NCBI GenBank assembly: GCA_022605425.2
Contig: JAKIMF020000004.1
Location: forward strand, 679,501 to 743,500
Source: Hamiltosporidium tvaerminnensis
Taxonomy: Eukaryota; Microsporidia; Dubosqiidae
Direction of reading: 5' to 3'
DNA: 64,000 bases
The position numbers and the translations under genes are program-made. This document shows positions 60,673-64,000 of the stretch, one piece after another; positions within the stretch are counted from its first letter, which is position 1; each line of letters begins with the position of its first letter. The notes beneath the pieces are model-generated. The model had not been told where the DNA came from. It searched no databases and worked only from the letters and a program-made list of their open reading frames with translations.

Positions 60673-61401
60673 TCGGGGAGGGAGGATAAACACATCAAAA
60701 ACTTTCTGCTTGGCAATGAGTGTGTGAAACTGTTGTGAAGTCATTGTTTGGATTTTGGTGGGAATAAAACTACACTACATCTTCGGTTGTTCCATGGGTG
60801 TTGTTAAGAGGAGGAGAGGTCTAAGAAATGGAGAAACTTTTTCTACAAATTTATTTGTAGCTTTTTAAGTAACTAGATTGCAGACCGCAGCTGAACATGT
60901 AGGTAATTGCCATGTAAAAGCATGGAAACCTAGCCTTGCTCACTCGGGTTAGAAGACTTAGCGCCTGGGAGATATAAAAATAAAACCCATTAAAAGCCGG
61001 GAGAGCTAAGTAGCAGGTTATACCTGTTGGTATGACATTGCACTGTCTAGGTGGACCCCATGTAAGTCTCTGAAATATATCTTTGCTAGAATTTTATTGG
61101 GTTCAGAAGGGATAGAGTAAATGGGAATGCTGTATAGTCTCGGGAAGCCTAGAAGGGAGGCTTCGGCTTTCGATCACACTCCATGCAACAGACATTAACG
61201 AACTCCGGGCAACCGCCTCGCCTTTTAATTAGGTTCTGCACACCTGGTAGATGAAAGGCTTTGAGACGTAGGTATCGCAGGGGTACTGATAGAGTGTTGG
61301 GCTAGTAATTATTTATGTTAAACCTAGAACTGCGTTAATGTCATAAAAACAAATATAATACCTGCAACTATTTCAAAAAGATGCGATACTTTTAAATAAA
61401 A
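60673..61401 (+). mobile_element. SLE1 non-coding retroelement, young copy F
   Basis: Full-length, collinear with copies B and E. Flanking direct repeats TTCTTCGTAGTCTT (60659-60672) and TTCTCCCTAGTCTT (61402-61415) agree at 12 of 14 positions and mark a target-site duplication. The CCATG/CATGG hairpin is intact near 60909-60924. It inserted about 100 bases after the end of an SLE2 copy. Confidence 0.85.
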
Positions 61402-61415
61402 TTCTCCCTAGTCTT

Positions 61416-63764
61416 ATATTTTAAAAATATAGTTAGAATCAGAGAAGAAAGTAGAAGAAAAAATATCTGAATAACTTCAAAGGATAAAACTATAAAAGTT
61501 TAAACAATAAATAAAACAAAAAGATAAATGAATCTAATCTTTTTATTTCTCTAAACAATAAATATAATTATAGCAATAGAAATATGAGCAGAAGACGGAT
61601 CCTTTAGTAAAAGTATTTAAAATTAGTTCGCATTCTAAAGCTAGGACTTCACCTTAATTTGTTTCTTTTAACCGTTTTTTTGCTGTCTTTTTGCGTGAAA
61701 GTGCGACAAGTTTGAAAAAAGAATGGCTCAATAAGCCAAACCAGGCTACTTGTTTTTCCATTACCAAACCGAATGCAAAGTTTCTTTTAAATTCAAGATA
61801 TGCAAATCTATCTCAAACCATAATTTTTGATTATTCGTTTTCACATTTAATTTATATTTTTGCACTTTCCCCAAGACAATTTTTCCGTCGCTTCTTAATT
61901 TTAACATATATTAAGGCGGAAACCTTTTAAATTTTAACAAATTGCTCCTTATTTCTTATATAAATTCGAACTATACCTTCGATTTTGATTGTATTCTCTT
62001 TAGGCGATTATAAAGTGCTAATCTTTAGAATATATCGTGAGGATGGTAATCCTATGTCTAATTCGCTATTTATTTCTTTATATTTTTTTCGACGTCTATC
62101 GAGCATACCTTATCTTTTTAATGCATAATCTAGCAGATCGTTTAAAAAAACATTTTTTGGGTTGCGAACTGAATAATAAGATTTATTTTATGTGTTTCTT
62201 AATCTTTAAAGCCTTTACATATCTTTTTGCATAACTTTATTACTGTAAATTTATTTGCAAAAAGCAAAATATATTATTACCAGAAATATGAACATGAAGA
62301 AAAAGAGAAAAACATATTTGTAAGAGATTTTTTAAAGAGCTATTTAAATAAGTTATTTAGAAAACATTTTTTATATATATTTGATGATCAATTGAAAATA
62401 TTAACATTGATCTGTATTTTTCGTGTCTCCTGTTGTTTTTTGAAAGCTATGAAAAAATACAACGTACTAAGAGTGGCTTAAATATAATCTTATAGAATTT
62501 TAGTAGGGCTTGGAGCCATTTCCGTCACTTTGTATCCTTTAATAGCGCTTTTGCTATATTTACTTACAAAAAAAAGAAGGATTTAAACATTTTTTTCGAT
62601 TAATTCATTTTATCTATCATCCTCTTGTTAAAATAGATAGAAGCAAAGCAATATTTTAATATGATGAAGCTTTTCAAGCCTATAAAAATTTTCAAACTCG
62701 ATTTTAGTGGAAGGCTTCATATTTTTATTTTTTCTAAGATATTTTTTGTGATCTAAATGTATAAAAAGTATATTTCAATGAAAGATAAAAAAAGCCTGTG
62801 CCATAATCCTAACACAAAAAATTAAAGTGAAACTAACTACGTATCTAGTTTTTGAATTTTTACGCTTCAGCTTCATAATCTTGGTAATTTTTCTGAATCC
62901 TTGATTGTTTACTCGTTTTCGCAAAAAAATTGGTTTTTGCGATCAAAAATGCATTTAATGTAATTTTTACGTGCCTATATGATCGACTGGTTTTAATATC
63001 TGTTGAATTTTAATTCTCCTTGATTAATATTTAATAGGTTAAGTAATAGGCAATGAGGATGAGGACGCGACATTTATTGGCAAATACGGTGTTTTTTTTG
63101 TCAAAGCTGTTTCTTTTTAAGAACAACAATGGTTGTTTTTCTAATATTCCGCAATTTCTTTTCGTTATTTATTGCTCTCCAAGATAATATCAATTTTCAG
63201 GCTCGATTAAAACATCTTTAGTATAATCGTAAAAATCTAAATTAATATTTGTTATTTAGGTTTCTTCGGTCTTCTTATATTATAACAAATGGTCTATTTT
63301 CAAACGGAATTATTTGTCCATTCGATAAAGTACTTTGTAGGAATGGGGTTAATATCACTATCGAGTATGTTCGTCATGTCGTTTTCTGATTTGGGGTATA
63401 ACCGATCTTTAATGTATCTACAAACAAAATTTAAAAACAGACATATTGTATTATTTATAATGCCGATCTAAAATCAATAAATTTATTTTATAAATACTTA
63501 TCATACATTTTATTGAATTCTTTTTTAGGCCTAAATTCAATTTCCATATAAAATAGTATTACTCGCATTTTGAATTAAACTTAAATTATATTTTTTATGT
63601 AAAAAAGGTTTTGGAAATTCGCTTACTTTTGATACCAAAAGCAATTAAAACTTATTTTCTTTTTCAAAAGTTAGAATTTTTACTTTTGGAACACATTTAA
63701 ACTTTATCGAAGATATTATATAAAACATAATTTTTATCCAGAGAATATACTTTTGAAAATGAAA
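61416..63764. other. A+T-rich DNA without a convincing gene
   Basis: Several frames of 60-84 codons occur (61691, 62037, 62227, 63289). The one at 62227-62481 starts with ATG and has a Lys/Glu-rich segment (QKYEHEEKEKNIFVRDFLKS), but no motif or upstream CCC signal is seen. I leave all of them uncalled. Confidence 0.4.
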
Positions 63765-64000
63765 AGTTTTTTTACTTCAATTTATCAATTGGCTTCCTAA
63801 CTGGAAAGCCGCCGGAATTGATGGGATCTACAATTTTTATATCAAGAAACTTACGACTCTTCACAAGTATCTTTATGATATTGTGAAAGCCATATGTTTT
63901 GAAGGAACACCACAAGCTAATTGGTTTTATCATGGGCTTCGTATCTCATTCCAAAAAGCGTACCACAAAAAGGCTCCGACTATAGGCCAATAACTTGTAT
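63765..64000 (+). mobile_element. R2-like LINE, copy 3, 5'-truncated, runs off the window
   Basis: The similarity starts abruptly inside the reverse transcriptase: NWLPNWKAAGIDGIYNFYIK, then YLYDIVKAICFEGTPQANWF. It continues after a single frameshift near 63940 as YLIPK and KGSDYRPITC. A start inside the coding region with A+T-rich DNA before it is what incomplete target-primed reverse transcription gives. It is well conserved with copy 1 apart from the frameshift. The rest of the element should lie to the right of this window. Confidence 0.8.

Noticed and set aside
60379-60738. 119-residue plus-strand frame
   Set aside because: It crosses from SLE2 into SLE1 copy F, both non-coding. Other copies do not keep the frame.
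1-64000. CRISPR array, bacterial operons, ribosome binding sites or rRNA genes
   Set aside because: No regularly spaced short repeats, no operon-like gene packing and no rRNA core sequences were seen. The content is eukaryotic.

Overview
The window looks like nuclear DNA of a microsporidian with a large, gene-poor, very A+T-rich genome, of the general kind known from Edhazardia or Hamiltosporidium. The genus is inference. Four observations support this. Only three protein genes have normal coding character, all without visible introns. Two of them carry a CCC motif within about 10 bases of the start codon, and the third has a CC-only version. An AATAAA overlaps or lies close to each stop. The rest is A+T-rich sequence with decayed transposable elements of families I know from microsporidia: an R2-like LINE and a KRBA2-like integrase. 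|| Layout. 1-1545: A+T-rich DNA and an old copy of a ~720 bp non-coding repeat, called SLE1 here. 1790-5450: broken LINE on the minus strand with reverse transcriptase and restriction-like endonuclease. 5800-7500: replication factor C large-subunit-type clamp-loader gene (Ctf18/RFC1-like) with two in-frame minisatellites. A 74-bp tandem array starts inside its last codons. 7850-8589: young SLE1 copy. 9780-11533: almost complete mariner of the plant (Soymar/Stowaway-TIR) type with a damaged transposase. 11534-42889: about 31 kb with no convincing gene, holding one long open frame (16161-16621), a SLE2 repeat (22365), an 11-bp minisatellite (31122) and a decayed KRBA2-like integrase (33690-35300). 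42890-53490: a graveyard of SLE-type repeats, including one copy whose first half is overwritten by A runs. 53686-55149: two convergent genes, a possible nucleoporin-like small protein and a glyoxalase II. 56230-58930: older minus-strand copy of the same LINE. 59680-61415: a hAT-like end remnant, a SLE2 copy and a young SLE1 copy. 63765-64000: start of a 5'-truncated plus-strand LINE copy that runs off the window. || How the parts relate. The three cellular genes do not form a pathway: sister-chromatid/replication clamp loading, an unassigned protein, and methylglyoxal detoxification. The main novelty is the repeat system. SLE1 is a ~720-730 bp, ORF-less, relatively G+C-rich element ending in TTTTAAATAAA. 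Four young copies are flanked by 12-15 bp target-site duplications. Its 5' head is shared with a ~220 bp repeat (SLE2) and its 3' tail with a third G+C-rich repeat (SLE3). This looks like a modular family of non-autonomous retroelements. The SLE names are labels for this report only.
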